Assembly: GCA_902782815.1 (NCBI GenBank)
Contig: CACZOS010000326.1
Coordinates: 1-9,504 of the forward strand
Length of the DNA: 9,504 nucleotides
Source: an uncultured Lachnospiraceae bacterium
GTDB lineage: Bacteria; Bacillota; Clostridia; Lachnospirales; Lachnospiraceae
Direction: 5' to 3'
The notes beneath the pieces were generated by a model. It was not told where the DNA came from and made no database searches. It was given only the letters and a program-made list of their open reading frames with translations. This document shows positions 1 through 7,199 of this stretch, in pieces; position 1 is the first letter of the stretch; every line of letters starts with the position of its first letter. A program made the translations under genes and the position numbers.

Positions 1-563
1 ATAAAGTCATTGATCGCCGTGGCCATGTAGCCTCCAACGATCACGTAGATCCCTGTGAGGACAGCCATGATGATGATCACTGCGTAGTAAGGAATATTGA
101 AAGCCATTCCGAACAGACTGGAAAGACCGTTGTACAATGAAGCGGTATAAGGGATCAGGAAAATAAAGACGATCACGGAAGCGGCAACTTTGAGGGATTT
201 GGATTCAAATCGTTTTCCGAAAAAGTCAGGCATGGTCTTTGCATCCAGATGCTGGGTCATGATCCTTGTCCTTCTGCCCAGGATATTCCATGCCAGCAGG
301 GATCCGATGAAAGCGTTGCCTAAACCTGCCCAGGTGCTGGCCATGCCAAAATTCCAACCGAACTGCCCTGCGTAACCTACAAAGATAACCGCGGAAAAAT
401 AAGATGTTCCGAAGGCGAAGGCGGTGAGCCAGGGACCCACGGATCTGCCGCCCAGAACAAATCCGTTGACATCGGTTGCATGTTTCCTTGTGCTGTAACC
501 AACGTAGATCATTACTCCGAAGAAAATGACCAACATGATTGCACTTAACATTTCTTTTGACAT
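1..563 (-). CDS. Sodium:solute symporter (SSS family), N-terminal part, runs off window
   Basis: Partial membrane transporter: 187 codons are visible and the C-terminus lies beyond position 1. It starts at ATG 563-561, behind AGGAGGA at a good distance. The residues match the N-terminus of the sodium/solute symporter family: a first membrane segment (about residues 6-23), a loop reading FVLGGRSVGPWLTAFAFGTS (residues 35-54), a second segment with YFSAVIFVGYAG, further hydrophobic segments at about 78-96, 127-146 and 160-178, and the family-type GGYMATAINDF at 177-187. These proteins couple sodium entry to uptake of organic acids, amino acids or other small solutes; the substrate cannot be told from this part. 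It lies downstream of the acyl-CoA synthetase on the same strand but has its own consensus promoter and a terminator in between. The operator-like dyad it shares with the synthetase suggests it imports that enzyme's substrate (inference). Confidence 0.9.
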   Translation of the reverse strand, partial: MSKEMLSAIMLVIFFGVMIYVGYSTRKHATDVNGFVLGGRSVGPWLTAFAFGTSYFSAVIFVGYAGQFGWNFGMASTWAGLGNAFIGSLLAWNILGRRTRIMTQHLDAKTMPDFFGKRFESKSLKVAASVIVFIFLIPYTASLYNGLSSLFGMAFNIPYYAVIIIMAVLTGIYVIVGGYMATAINDF

Positions 564-595
564 TGTTACGTCCTCCTGTACTTTTCTCATTAAAA

Positions 596-621
596 ACTTT
601 AAAAAATAAATGCTTTAAAGT
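596..621. promoter_or_regulatory. Operator-like dyad in the symporter 5' leader
   Basis: Perfect 8-bp inverted repeat ACTTTAAA-N10-TTTAAAGT. It begins about 9 bp downstream of the -10 box of the symporter promoter, so it would cover roughly the first 25 transcribed bases. The same architecture, with two substitutions in the arms, occurs at the same place in the acyl-CoA synthetase promoter (2466-2491). Recurrence at an equivalent position favours a repressor site over chance, but the arms are AT-rich. Confidence 0.55.
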
Positions 622-630
622 GTTGAAGTT

Positions 631-659
631 AATATACTTTATCCTGAAAGATTTGTCAA
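631..659 (-). promoter_or_regulatory. Sigma-A promoter of the symporter gene
   Basis: On the minus strand TTGACA (659-654) is followed after exactly 17 bp by TATATT (636-631). The -35 box is perfect and the -10 box is 5/6. The expected start is near 624, giving a leader of about 60 nt that contains the dyad at 596-621. An A/T-rich tract lies just upstream. Confidence 0.85.
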
Positions 660-724
660 TACTTTTTCTGATATTTTTTTAACTTTTTTTCTAAAGCCGG
701 AAATATTTTCCTGTCTGTCAGGCC

Positions 725-763
725 AAAGAAAAGGCAGAAATCTGCAGAAAGCAGAAATCTGCC
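725..763 (-). terminator. Intrinsic terminator of the acyl-CoA synthetase gene
   Basis: On the minus strand GGCAGA pairs with TCTGCC. Inside it, after a TT/TT internal loop, TCTGC pairs with GCAGA around a 5-nt loop, and TTTTCTTT follows. The hairpin is built from a 12-bp direct repeat (GCAGAAATCTGC at 734-745 and 751-762). It lies about 30 nt past the stop codon, so the synthetase and symporter are probably separate transcription units with some read-through. Confidence 0.75.
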
Positions 764-793
764 ATGGAAAGTTTCTGATCATATACAGACAGG

Positions 794-2428
794 TCAACCC
801 CTGTTCTGCTGAGCCACCAGCTGATCTGCCCCGTATTTCTTTCTCAGGGCAGGTTTTTCGATCTTTCCGGTGGCATTTCTGGGCACATCCGCAAAAATGA
901 TCTTTTTCGGCCGTTTGTAACGGGGAAGTTCATGACAGTATTTTTCAATCTCCTCCTCCGTGCACTCCATACCCGGAATAATCTGGATAATGGCACCGGT
1001 GATCTCTCCGAGACGTTTGTCCGGAAGCCCGATAACCGCAACATCCGAGATCTTGGGATAGGCGGTCAGGAAATTCTCGATCTGAACCGGGTAAATGTTC
1101 TCACCGCCGGAGATGATCACATCCTTTTTGCGGTCCACCAGAAAATAGAAACCATCCTCATCCTGCATGGCCATATCACCGGTAAAGAGCCACCCGTCTT
1201 TGAGGGTCTCACTGGTTGCTGCAGGGTCATTATAGTAGCAGGTCATGACACCGGGACCTTTGACACAGAGTTCACCCACCTCACCCTGTACGACAGGATT
1301 TCCTTCCTCATCCACGATCTTGCACTCCCAGCGGTAGCCGGGGATACCGATGGCACCTACCTTATGAATATTCTCAACGCCCAGGTGTACACATCCGGGT
1401 CCCGTGGATTCGGATAAACCGTAGTTGGTGTCATAATCGTGATGGGGGAAATACTCCTTCCAGTGGCGGATCAGTGACGGGGGTACTGGCTGGGCACCGA
1501 TATGCATAAGCCTCCACTGGTCCAGTTTGTAATCCTCGAGCTTCAGCTCACCGGAATCCAGTTTCTCCAGAATCTCCTGGGCCCAGGGAACCAACAGCCA
1601 GACGATGGTGCAGTGTTCCTCGGAAACCGCATTCAGAATGATCCGGGGGGAGGTTCCGATCAGGATCACTGCCTTGGCTCCTGCGCAGAGACAGCCCATC
1701 CAGTGGAATTTGGCGCCGGTATGGTATAAGGGAGGAATACAGAGGAAATTATCCCCTCTCCCGATGCTGTGATGTTTCTGCTCCATCTGGGCAGCCTGAA
1801 GAAGGCTCTCATGATTGTGAAGGATTGCCTTGGGGAATCCTGTGGTTCCTGAGGAAAAATAGATTGCCGCGTCATCTTCGTCATCCAGACGGATGAGGGG
1901 AGCCTGACTGGAAGCATCCGCCACCAGTGCATGATAGCTCTCCGCGAAGGTCGGGCAGCCGTCACCCACATAGATAAGAAGCCTTGGCTCAATCTCTTCC
2001 TCGATGGATTCCAGACGGCCGATGAACTGGTTCCCGAAAAGGAGAACCTGAACTTCCGCCAGTTCCAGACAATATTTGATCTCGTCAGCGGAAAAACGGA
2101 AATTAAAGGGAACCGCAATGGCTCCGGTCTTTAAGATGCCAAAATAGATGGGGAGCCATTCCAGACAGTTGAACATGAGGATAGCCACTCTGTCCCCCTT
2201 CTTCACCCCTTTGGAAATGAGCATATTGGCCACCCGGTTGGCCTTCTCGTCAAATACGCTCCAGGTAATCTCCCTGCGATAGGGCTGGTCGTCCACATGC
2301 TGGACCAGGTCATATTCCTTCCAGGTCACTCTCTTTACATGCTCCGTGACTGTTGGGTTGAGTTCAACCAGAGCCACCTCATCTCCATAAAGCTTATGAT
2401 TTCTCTCCAATAAATCTGTTACCGGCAT
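794..2428 (-). CDS. AMP-forming acyl/aryl-CoA synthetase
   Basis: A 544-residue member of the ANL (AMP-binding) superfamily, the usual length for acyl-CoA ligases. It would activate a carboxylic acid with ATP to an acyl-adenylate and transfer it to CoA in the cytoplasm. Visible motifs: the ATP P-loop YFSSGTTGFPKA (190-201), YGLSEST (336-342), GWLFTGD (412-418), the hinge region DRKKDVIISGGENIYP (432-447), and the C-terminal NATGKIEK with the expected catalytic lysine K522. All core motifs are intact. The start at ATG 2428 has AAAGGAG 10 nt upstream. The substrate is not determined. The context (aminotransferase divergent, IorAB nearby) makes an arylacetate such as phenylacetate or indole-3-acetate a reasonable guess, but medium-chain or branched acids are equally possible by sequence. 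It is probably transcribed alone, from a consensus promoter carrying the same dyad as the symporter. Confidence 0.93.
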   Translation of the reverse strand: MPVTDLLERNHKLYGDEVALVELNPTVTEHVKRVTWKEYDLVQHVDDQPYRREITWSVFDEKANRVANMLISKGVKKGDRVAILMFNCLEWLPIYFGILKTGAIAVPFNFRFSADEIKYCLELAEVQVLLFGNQFIGRLESIEEEIEPRLLIYVGDGCPTFAESYHALVADASSQAPLIRLDDEDDAAIYFSSGTTGFPKAILHNHESLLQAAQMEQKHHSIGRGDNFLCIPPLYHTGAKFHWMGCLCAGAKAVILIGTSPRIILNAVSEEHCTIVWLLVPWAQEILEKLDSGELKLEDYKLDQWRLMHIGAQPVPPSLIRHWKEYFPHHDYDTNYGLSESTGPGCVHLGVENIHKVGAIGIPGYRWECKIVDEEGNPVVQGEVGELCVKGPGVMTCYYNDPAATSETLKDGWLFTGDMAMQDEDGFYFLVDRKKDVIISGGENIYPVQIENFLTAYPKISDVAVIGLPDKRLGEITGAIIQIIPGMECTEEEIEKYCHELPRYKRPKKIIFADVPRNATGKIEKPALRKKYGADQLVAQQNRG

Positions 2429-2465
2429 GATTGTTATTCTCCTTTATCTCTTGTTCTGCTTTCAG

Positions 2466-2491
2466 ACTTTATATCTTTTATCGTTTAAAGC
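2466..2491. promoter_or_regulatory. Operator-like dyad in the acyl-CoA synthetase 5' leader
   Basis: ACTTTATA-N10-TTTAAAGC matches the dyad at 596-621 in 14 of 16 arm positions, with the identical 10-bp spacer length. It lies 8 bp downstream of this gene's -10 box, against 9 bp at the symporter. The matching position, spacing and sequence support a common regulator, which is not identified in the window. Confidence 0.5.
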
Positions 2492-2499
2492 ATAATGGT

Positions 2500-2528
2500 A
2501 AGATAACACAATGTTACAAGATTGTCAA
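2500..2528 (-). promoter_or_regulatory. Sigma-A promoter of the acyl-CoA synthetase
   Basis: On the minus strand TTGACA (2528-2523) is separated by 17 bp from TATCTT (2505-2500). The -35 is perfect and the -10 is 4/6. The expected start is near 2493, directly at the edge of the dyad, leaving a leader of about 65 nt. Confidence 0.8.
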
Positions 2529-2600
2529 CCGCCATCCCGGGCATCAGGTCTCATTCTTTTTCATTTTCTGCAAAGAAGGATACTTCCTAAACTCTTTTTC

Positions 2601-2611
2601 TGTGTTATAAT
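2601..2611 (+). promoter_or_regulatory. Extended -10 promoter of the aminotransferase operon
   Basis: The plus strand carries a perfect TATAAT (2606-2611) preceded by TGT, making an extended -10 TGTTATAAT, with TGTG just upstream (TRTG-type element). No good -35 box sits at 16-18 bp, which is usual for extended -10 promoters. Transcription should start near 2618, giving a leader of about 30 nt, too short for a riboswitch or T-box. The ACTTTAWA dyad is absent here. Confidence 0.75.
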
Positions 2612-2650
2612 GTTTTCTATGTGAATAAAAGATAAAGGAGAGGAACAATC

Positions 2651-3841
2651 ATGTTAAATAAAAGAATGGTAGGACTCGGCACCCAGCGTTCCGTGATCCG
2701 TGAACTTTTTGAATTCGGTAAAAAAAGAGCCCGGGAAGTGGGGGCGGAAAATGTATTCGATTTTTCCATCGGAAATCCCAGTGTGGCTGCTCCTCCTGAG
2801 GTGAACGAGACAGCCGCCCGTCTGATCCGGGAGATGGACCCCGTTATCCTCCACGGTTATACCAGCGCCCAGGGAGACGCTGAAGCCCGGAGAAAGATAG
2901 CCCTGTCCATCAAAAATCGTTTTGACTTTGACGTGAATGAAGACAATCTCTACCTCACCGTTGGCGCCGCAGCAGGTTTGTGCTGCTGCCTTAACGGGCT
3001 TTGCAATCCCGGGGACGAGGTCATCGTTTTTGCCCCCTATTTCCCGGAATATAAGGTCTTTATCGAAGGGGCCGGCGGGACCATGAGGCTGATCCCGGCG
3101 GATGTGGAGGCTTTTCAGATCGATTTCTCCGCCCTGGAGGAAGCCATCAATGAAAAGACCAAGGCGGTGATCGTCAATTCTCCCAACAATCCCAGCGGCT
3201 GTGTCTACTCTGAAGAAACCATAAAGAAACTGGCGGACCTGCTGCAGGCAAAATCGGCAGAATACGGAGAACCCATCTATATCATCGCCGACGAACCCTA
3301 CCGGGAGATCGCCTTTGACGGTACTTTTGTCCCCTATATCCCCAGGTATTATAACAATACCCTGGTCTGCTACTCCTGGTCAAAATCCCTTTCCCTGCCG
3401 GGAGAACGTCTCGGATATATCATGATCTCCGACCGGGTCAGCGACCATGAACTGGTATATGCCGCCTGCGCAGGGGCCGGACGGTCTCTGGGTTACGTAA
3501 ATGCCCCCGGTCTTTTCCAGAGGGTCTGCGCGGAATGTGCCGGTCTTACCGCGGACATTTCCATCTACGAAACAAACCGTAATCTCCTGACCAAAGGGCT
3601 TAGAGACCTGGGTTATCATGTGGTAGAACCGGGCGGAACCTTCTATATGTTCCCCAGAACCCTTATCCCGGATGATCTCGCCTTCTGTGAGAAAGCCAAG
3701 GATTTCAATCTCCTTATCGTCCCGGGAACCGGCTTCGGCTGTCCCGGCCACACCCGCATCTCCTACTGCGTCCCCACGGAAATAGCCGAGAGATCTCTGG
3801 CTGCCTTTGCCAAACTGGCGGAATTCTACAAGGCTCAGTAA
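2651..3841 (+). CDS. PLP-dependent class I/II aminotransferase
   Basis: A 396-residue fold-type I aminotransferase, full length, using pyridoxal phosphate to exchange an amino group between an amino acid and a 2-oxoacid in the cytoplasm. Visible landmarks: IGNPSVAAPPEV (40-51), HGYTSAQGDAEAR near the N-terminal substrate region (68-80), NSPNNPSG (176-183), ADEPY with D214 expected to contact the pyridine nitrogen and Y217, SWSKS with the Schiff-base lysine K245, GERLGY with R253 expected at the phosphate, and HTRIS with R369 expected to bind the substrate carboxylate. The start at ATG 2651 follows AGGAGAGG. Substrate is not readable from motifs. Beside iorAB an aromatic amino acid is plausible, but Asp, Ala or branched-chain substrates are not excluded. 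It is co-transcribed with the amidohydrolase, whose start lies 16 nt past this stop. Confidence 0.92.
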   Translation: MLNKRMVGLGTQRSVIRELFEFGKKRAREVGAENVFDFSIGNPSVAAPPEVNETAARLIREMDPVILHGYTSAQGDAEARRKIALSIKNRFDFDVNEDNLYLTVGAAAGLCCCLNGLCNPGDEVIVFAPYFPEYKVFIEGAGGTMRLIPADVEAFQIDFSALEEAINEKTKAVIVNSPNNPSGCVYSEETIKKLADLLQAKSAEYGEPIYIIADEPYREIAFDGTFVPYIPRYYNNTLVCYSWSKSLSLPGERLGYIMISDRVSDHELVYAACAGAGRSLGYVNAPGLFQRVCAECAGLTADISIYETNRNLLTKGLRDLGYHVVEPGGTFYMFPRTLIPDDLAFCEKAKDFNLLIVPGTGFGCPGHTRISYCVPTEIAERSLAAFAKLAEFYKAQ

Positions 3842-3857
3842 GAAAAGAAGGAACACC

Positions 3858-4712
3858 ATGATCATTGATTTCCATGTACATACATTTCCGAAGAAGATTG
3901 CCGATGCCGCCATCGATTCCATCGGCCGGGAAAAGGCCGGAATCAGACCCTTTACCGACGGCACACCGGAAGACCTGATCTTAAGCATGAAGAAGGCAGG
4001 AATCGATTATTCGGTAAATCTTCCGGTCCCCACCAACATGAAGCAGATGGTAAAGCTTAACCGTCTCGCCATAGAGACCAGGGAAGCCAACCAGGCCCGG
4101 GGCATCATCAATTTCGGCGGGATCCACCCCCAATATGAGGATTTCCGGACCATCATGAAAGACCTGGCTGCCGGAGGCATAAGGGGGATCAAGATCCATC
4201 CGGCATTTATGGATACCAGCATCGAGGATATCCGCTGCCTGCAGGTCATCGACTATGCATCCGAACTGGATCTGGCTGTTCTGGTCCACACCGGGATCGA
4301 GCTGGCAAATCACGAATATAATTACTGCTCGGTAAAAGGGATACTCCATGTCATCGATCAGGTTCATCCCCGTACCCTGATCCTGGCCCATATGGGTAAT
4401 CTGGGTTTCTGGGAGGACGTGGAAAGAGACCTTTGCGGGGCTCCGGTATGGTTCGACACTTCCTTCTCCCTGGGCAGGATAAGCAGACATCCCCTGGCGG
4501 TCAAGGCTCCGTTTATGGAAGACCGACTCTCCCGGGAGGACTTTACCCGGATCGCGAAAAAACACGGCATGGACCGTCTTCTCTTCGGTACCGACTCCCC
4601 CTGGGGAGATCAGAAAACAGATGTGGACTCCATCCGGTCACTGGATTTCACGGAAGACGAAAAAGAAAAGATCTTTTCCGGAAATGCCCTGAGGATCCTT
4701 AAAATAAGCTGA
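3858..4712 (+). CDS. Metal-dependent amidohydrolase (amidohydrolase_2/ACMSD-like)
   Basis: A 284-residue TIM-barrel hydrolase or decarboxylase of the amidohydrolase-2 type. Expected metal and active-site residues are visible in order: the N-terminal HxH in DFHVHTF (H6, H8), GIKIHP (K112, H114), LVHTG (H144), LAHMG (H178) and the late aspartate in LLFGTDSPWG (D246). Family members hydrolyse C-N bonds or decarboxylate carboxylated aromatics; the substrate here is unknown. The start chosen is ATG 3858 behind GAAGGA. A longer reading frame from 3807 would overlap the aminotransferase, lacks a ribosome binding site and would put a poorly structured tail before the conserved DFHVH strand. The 16-nt gap to the aminotransferase implies one operon, so it may act on a product or precursor of that amino acid's metabolism (inference). 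Confidence 0.88.
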   Translation: MIIDFHVHTFPKKIADAAIDSIGREKAGIRPFTDGTPEDLILSMKKAGIDYSVNLPVPTNMKQMVKLNRLAIETREANQARGIINFGGIHPQYEDFRTIMKDLAAGGIRGIKIHPAFMDTSIEDIRCLQVIDYASELDLAVLVHTGIELANHEYNYCSVKGILHVIDQVHPRTLILAHMGNLGFWEDVERDLCGAPVWFDTSFSLGRISRHPLAVKAPFMEDRLSREDFTRIAKKHGMDRLLFGTDSPWGDQKTDVDSIRSLDFTEDEKEKIFSGNALRILKIS

Positions 4713-4730
4713 AAAACCACAGCAAGTGTT

Positions 4731-4760
4731 AAAAAAGCCGACTCATTATGCGCCGGCTTT
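4731..4760 (-). terminator. Intrinsic terminator, strong for iorB, weak for the plus operon
   Basis: AAAGCCG (4734-4740) pairs with CGGCTTT (4754-4760) around a 13-nt loop. Read on the minus strand it ends in CGGCTTTTTT, a good U-tract about 20 nt after the iorB stop. Read on the plus strand it ends in CGGCTTTGCTCTTT, so it may also stop the aminotransferase-amidohydrolase transcript with lower efficiency. It is the only terminator between these convergent units. Confidence 0.8.
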
Positions 4761-4780
4761 GCTCTTTGAACAAATCTCGT

Positions 4781-5353
4781 TTATTCCTCTCCTCTTCCCA
4801 GGGCAAAGGCCTTGAGATTCATTTCCCGGAACTTCTCCGGAATACAATCCTTAATAGCCTGGATCCATTTTTCTTCAGGGATGTCGAAATATCTGGACAG
4901 GCGCCCCATAAGAACGATGTTTACCGCCTTGGATGATCCCGCCTCATTGGCCAGGGTCACACAATCCATGGCATCCACCGTGATGCCCAGAGCCTCCATC
5001 TTCTCGATGAGGTTTTCCGGGTAATCGGCCGCACCGATGATCACCGGCATGGGATCGATCTCCTGGGTATTGACCACAATCCTTCCGTCGGGTTTCAGAT
5101 ATTCAACGTATCTGGCTGCCTCAAGTTTCTCGAATGAAACGATAACATCCGCTTCCCCCCTGTCGATAATGGGGGAATAAACCTTCTCCCCGAAACGGAC
5201 ATAGGTCACCACACTGCCGCCCCGCTGGCTCATCCCGTGGACCTCGGAAACTTTAACATCGTATCCCTCCCGGAGCAGCAGATAGCCGAGCAGTTTGCTG
5301 GCAAGAAGAGATCCCTGTCCGCCAACTCCAACAATCATTATATTTTTTGTCAT
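4781..5353 (-). CDS. iorB: Indolepyruvate ferredoxin oxidoreductase, beta subunit
   Basis: A 190-residue protein matching the gamma-type (catalytic) domain of 2-oxoacid:ferredoxin oxidoreductases in its stand-alone IorB form. It starts MTKNIMIVGVGGQG with a glycine-rich loop (9-14), followed by the family signature HGMSQRGGSV (39-48). Together with IorA it forms the enzyme that oxidatively decarboxylates aryl-pyruvates with CoA, giving an aryl-acetyl-CoA, CO2 and reduced ferredoxin. The length is normal. The start at ATG 5353 follows GAGGAGG 8 nt upstream. The gap from the iorA stop is 17 nt, so the two are translated from one message and should assemble as a complex. It is the last gene of the yerC-iorA-iorB unit, followed by a U-tract terminator. 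Confidence 0.92.
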   Translation of the reverse strand: MTKNIMIVGVGGQGSLLASKLLGYLLLREGYDVKVSEVHGMSQRGGSVVTYVRFGEKVYSPIIDRGEADVIVSFEKLEAARYVEYLKPDGRIVVNTQEIDPMPVIIGAADYPENLIEKMEALGITVDAMDCVTLANEAGSSKAVNIVLMGRLSRYFDIPEEKWIQAIKDCIPEKFREMNLKAFALGRGEE

Positions 5354-5370
5354 AACCGGTTCCTCCTCTC

Positions 5371-7098
5371 CTAAGCCTGTAATGCATCAAATTTGCACAT
5401 CTGCTGACAGACACCGCATCCGACACAAAGGGTATTGTCGATCACTGCCTTCTTGTTCTTCACGCTGATGGCCGGACAGCCGATCCGCATACAGGCTTTA
5501 CAGCCCACACATTTATCTGTCGCCACGGTAAGAGGCGGATTATGCTTGACATATTTGAGCAGGGCGCAGGGTCTGCGGCTGATGATCACCGATGGTTCCC
5601 CGCTGGCCAGTTCTTCCTTCAGAACACGGTCACATTCAGCCAGATCATAGGGATCCACAACACTTATGCGATTGAATCCCATAGCCCTGCAAAGACTTTC
5701 CAGGTCGATCTTCCCTGCCGGATCTCCCTTGATATTGTAGCCTGTGGTGGGGTTCTGCTGATGCCCCGTCATCCCGGTAATGGAGTTATCCAGGATGATG
5801 ACAGTGGAATTACTCTGATTGTAAGCGATATTGGCCAGACCGGTCATACCGGAGTGCATGAAGGTGGAATCACCGATCACCGCCACGGTCTTCTTCTCAC
5901 TCTCCTGACCCAGGGCCTTGTTGAAGCCATGGACAGCACTTACGGAAGCACCCATGCAAAGAGTCATTTCGATGGCGGAAAGAGGTGGAACAGCCCCCAG
6001 GGTATAACAGCCGATATCACCCAGGACCGTACATTTGTTTTTGGCCAGAGTGAAGAACATACCCCGGTGCGGACATCCCGCGCACATAACGGGAGGTCTT
6101 CCCGGCAGAGCTTCACCGAGAGACTTGTAGGCCGGAACCGGTTCTCCCAGTTTCTCCGCGATCAGATTCTGGGAGAATTCGCCCAGAAGAGGGAGCACAT
6201 CCTTGCCGGTCACCTGGATGCCCAGCTGACGGCAATGGTTCTCGATGATGGGATCCAGCTCCTCGATCACCACAACCTTGTCCACCTTGGCCGCAAAATC
6301 CTTGATCAGACGGACGGGAAGGGGGTTGGTCATGCCTAATTTGAGGATACAGGCACTGTCTCCGTAGACCTCTCTGGCATACTGATAGGAGGTGGAATGG
6401 GTGATGATACCTATCCTGGTATCTCCCATCTCCACACGGTTGAGCGGAGATGTCTCGGCATAGGCTGTCAGCGCTTTGGTACGTTCCTCCACGATCGGAT
6501 GGCGGCGCTTCGCATTGCCCGGCATCATGACATATTTGGCGATGTTCTTCTCATATCTGCGGTCCGCAGGCAGGATCCGTTCTCCGGTATCCACCACGCT
6601 CTGTGAGTGGGCCACGCGGGTACACATTTTCATGATAACGGGAGTATCAAACTCCTCGGATAATTCGTAAGCAAGTTTCGCATATTCAAGGGCCTCCGCG
6701 GAATCCGAGGGTTCCAGCATAGGAACCTTGGACGCGATGGCATGGTGGCGTGAATCCTGCTCATTCTGTGAGGAATGCATTCCCGCGTCATCCGCCACGC
6801 AGATGACCATACCTGCGTTTACTCCGGTGTAGGAGGCAGTGTATAAGGGGTCAGCCGCGACATTGAGACCCACGTGCTTCATCCCGCAAAAACTTCTTTT
6901 TCCGGCAAGAGACGCACCGAAAGCCACCTCCATGGCCACCTTTTCATTGGGTGCCCACTCGCAGTAGATCTCATCATATTTGGCGGCTTCTTCCGTAACT
7001 TCCGTGCTGGGGGTTCCGGGATAGCTGGATACCAGACTGCATCCCGCCTCATATAAACCCCTGGCAAATGCTTTGTTACCTAACATTAACTGTTTCAT
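5371..7098 (-). CDS. iorA: Indolepyruvate ferredoxin oxidoreductase, alpha subunit
   Basis: A 575-residue thiamine-diphosphate and iron-sulfur subunit. Order of parts: an N-terminal pyrimidine-binding domain with YPGTPSTE (26-33) and NEKVAMEVAFGAS (51-63); a middle domain (about 225-330); a thiamine-diphosphate domain beginning VMCAGCPHRG (337-346), then GDIGCYTLGAVPPL (360-373) and GDSTFMHSG to ILDNSITGMTGHQ (409-447); and a C-terminal ferredoxin-like domain with two Cys clusters, C530/C533/C536/C541 and C558/C561/C564/C568. The fourth Cys of the second cluster is followed by Lys instead of the usual Pro. The start is ATG 7098, behind AAAGGACG. A frame open to 7251 exists but would overlap yerC and precede the conserved N-terminus. 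It is the catalytic partner of IorB immediately downstream. No clear promoter of its own is visible, so it probably depends on read-through from yerC past the 7132-7158 dyad. Confidence 0.95.
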   Translation of the reverse strand: MKQLMLGNKAFARGLYEAGCSLVSSYPGTPSTEVTEEAAKYDEIYCEWAPNEKVAMEVAFGASLAGKRSFCGMKHVGLNVAADPLYTASYTGVNAGMVICVADDAGMHSSQNEQDSRHHAIASKVPMLEPSDSAEALEYAKLAYELSEEFDTPVIMKMCTRVAHSQSVVDTGERILPADRRYEKNIAKYVMMPGNAKRRHPIVEERTKALTAYAETSPLNRVEMGDTRIGIITHSTSYQYAREVYGDSACILKLGMTNPLPVRLIKDFAAKVDKVVVIEELDPIIENHCRQLGIQVTGKDVLPLLGEFSQNLIAEKLGEPVPAYKSLGEALPGRPPVMCAGCPHRGMFFTLAKNKCTVLGDIGCYTLGAVPPLSAIEMTLCMGASVSAVHGFNKALGQESEKKTVAVIGDSTFMHSGMTGLANIAYNQSNSTVIILDNSITGMTGHQQNPTTGYNIKGDPAGKIDLESLCRAMGFNRISVVDPYDLAECDRVLKEELASGEPSVIISRRPCALLKYVKHNPPLTVATDKCVGCKACMRIGCPAISVKNKKAVIDNTLCVGCGVCQQMCKFDALQA

Positions 7099-7131
7099 GG
7101 TAATCGTCCTTTCTGTTTCATTTAAAAATGA

Positions 7132-7158
7132 TACAGAGGAAAAGCAGTTTCCTCTGTA
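7132..7158. promoter_or_regulatory. Perfect 11-bp dyad between yerC and iorA (attenuator or operator)
   Basis: TACAGAGGAAA-N5-TTTCCTCTGTA is a perfect inverted repeat lying 33 nt before the iorA start and 41 nt after the yerC stop. On the minus strand it is followed by TCATTTTTAAA, so it could act as a weak intrinsic terminator that partly separates yerC from iorAB. Equally, a 27-bp perfect dyad could be a protein operator. The sequence does not settle which. Confidence 0.6.
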
Positions 7159-7199
7159 ATCATGATCCGATAATAATATTGAAGGCCGGTGTCCGGAGA

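Noticed and set aside
710..793. Outer inverted arms CCTGTCTG (710-717) and CAGACAGG (786-793) flanking the synthetase terminator
   Set aside because: The arms are 8 bp and about 68 nt apart, with a complete terminator hairpin between them; a long-range stem is possible but not needed to explain anything.
932..1417. Longer plus-strand open frames opposite the synthetase, iorA and S1 genes
   Set aside because: They lie antisense to well-recognised genes, show no recognisable protein features and lack convincing ribosome binding sites.
3807..3857. Upstream start of the amidohydrolase overlapping the aminotransferase
   Set aside because: No ribosome binding site, out-of-frame reading of the aminotransferase C-terminus, and the conserved DFHVH strand begins right after ATG 3858 with GAAGGA upstream.
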